Positions 63,812 through 64,000 of a stretch of 64,000 nt of DNA are shown here, in pieces. The notes beneath the pieces were generated by a model. That model was not told the origin of the DNA, ran no database searches, and saw nothing but the letters and a program-made list of their open reading frames with translations. Each line of letters begins with the position of its first letter. Position 1 is the first letter of the stretch. The stretch is from Desulfovibrio sp. Marseille-P6017 (GTDB lineage: Bacteria > Bacillota_A > Clostridia > Peptostreptococcales > Peptostreptococcaceae). The stretch is from the NCBI GenBank assembly GCA_900604495.1, contig UWOR01000005.1:124001-188000 (forward strand), written 5' to 3'. The translations under genes were made by a program, and so were the position numbers.

Positions 63812-64000
63812 ATGATTAGGAAGGCTAGGTTAAATGATATAAGCACCATAATAGAAATAATAAAATCCACAATTGAAGAAATGAAAACTTACAATAATAC
63901 TCAATGGGGTGAAAACTATCCTCTAGACGAAGATTTTGCTGATGATATAGAAAATGGGGATTTATATGTAGATGACGACTGTGGTCATATAAAAGGTTTT
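63812..64000 (+). CDS. GNAT-family N-acetyltransferase, 3' end outside the window
   Basis: Begins at 63812 after TTTGGAGG. The 63 visible residues start MIRKARLNDISTIIEII, the usual first strand and helix of GNAT enzymes, followed by NTQWGENYPLDEDF and a GHIKGF strand. The acetyl-CoA binding motif lies beyond the window. Substrate unknown. Confidence 0.8.
   Translation, partial: MIRKARLNDISTIIEIIKSTIEEMKTYNNTQWGENYPLDEDFADDIENGDLYVDDDCGHIKGF

Noticed and set aside
1..64000. CRISPR arrays, insertion sequences, tRNA or rRNA genes
   Set aside because: No regularly spaced repeats, transposase-like ORFs or RNA gene signatures were seen on either strand.

Overview
The window is AT-rich (roughly 70-75% A+T by eye), with short Shine-Dalgarno-led genes, intrinsic terminators and riboswitches of Firmicutes type. 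A spore photoproduct lyase, a Hpf of the long form, a guanidine-I riboswitch, a T-box leader, several GPH transporters and Old Yellow Enzyme (OYE) family reductases point to a spore-forming anaerobe of the Clostridia, probably Peptostreptococcaceae-like (inferred from gene style, not from a marker gene). No rRNA, tRNA, insertion sequence or CRISPR array was seen.

Layout. 1-4.5 kb: a broken BceAB-type peptide-resistance ABC transporter, then an XRE-cupin regulator divergent from a GntP permease. 4.5-7.7 kb: a guanidine-I (ykkC) riboswitch controlling a B3/4-domain protein and a frameshifted radical SAM gene, then ATP-type PEP carboxykinase. 8-13.3 kb: an ABC transporter divergent from a GHKL kinase/LytTR regulator pair. 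13.5-14.1 kb: hpf with a frameshift. 14.1-29.9 kb: a catabolic region of three modules, each with its own AraC regulator: (i) GPH symporter + alpha/beta hydrolase + OYE-like reductase, (ii) GPH symporter + amidohydrolase + creatininase-family enzyme, with a cre-like site and AraC-style direct repeats, (iii) a second OYE/BaiH-like reductase. An acyl-ACP thioesterase and a CPA1 antiporter lie between them. 30-38.7 kb: single-domain globin (frameshifted), a PQQ-type sugar dehydrogenase homologue, an orphan propeller histidine kinase, an MFS carrier and a MATE pump with a MerR-type promoter. 38.8-49.2 kb: a degraded mobile/defence region: YgjP-like metallopeptidase and HsdR, each with one in-frame stop, a CoiA-like nuclease/coiled-coil gene, EVE protein, XRE and KilAC regulators, a DUF1659-DUF2922-YvrJ trio and a phage-type replication operon. 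49.5-57.9 kb: SDR, MarR, nitroreductase, a four-gene operon of a CrtI-like FAD/Fe-S enzyme with an ABC-2 exporter (one permease broken), and a BASS transporter behind a T-box leader. 58.3-64 kb: FAD oxidoreductase, DUF523-DUF1722 protein divergent from splB, a spore-coat-like cupin, a split nucleotidyltransferase and a GNAT enzyme cut by the window edge.

A striking general property is the number of broken reading frames: nine single-base indels, about half of them in homopolymers, and four in-frame stop codons. The indels hit even hpf and globin, whose reconstructed proteins look perfectly normal, so part of this may be sequence or assembly error. The in-frame stops cluster in the mobile/defence region and the ABC-2 exporter, where real decay is more plausible. 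Coordinates for broken genes below are for the reconstructed gene.
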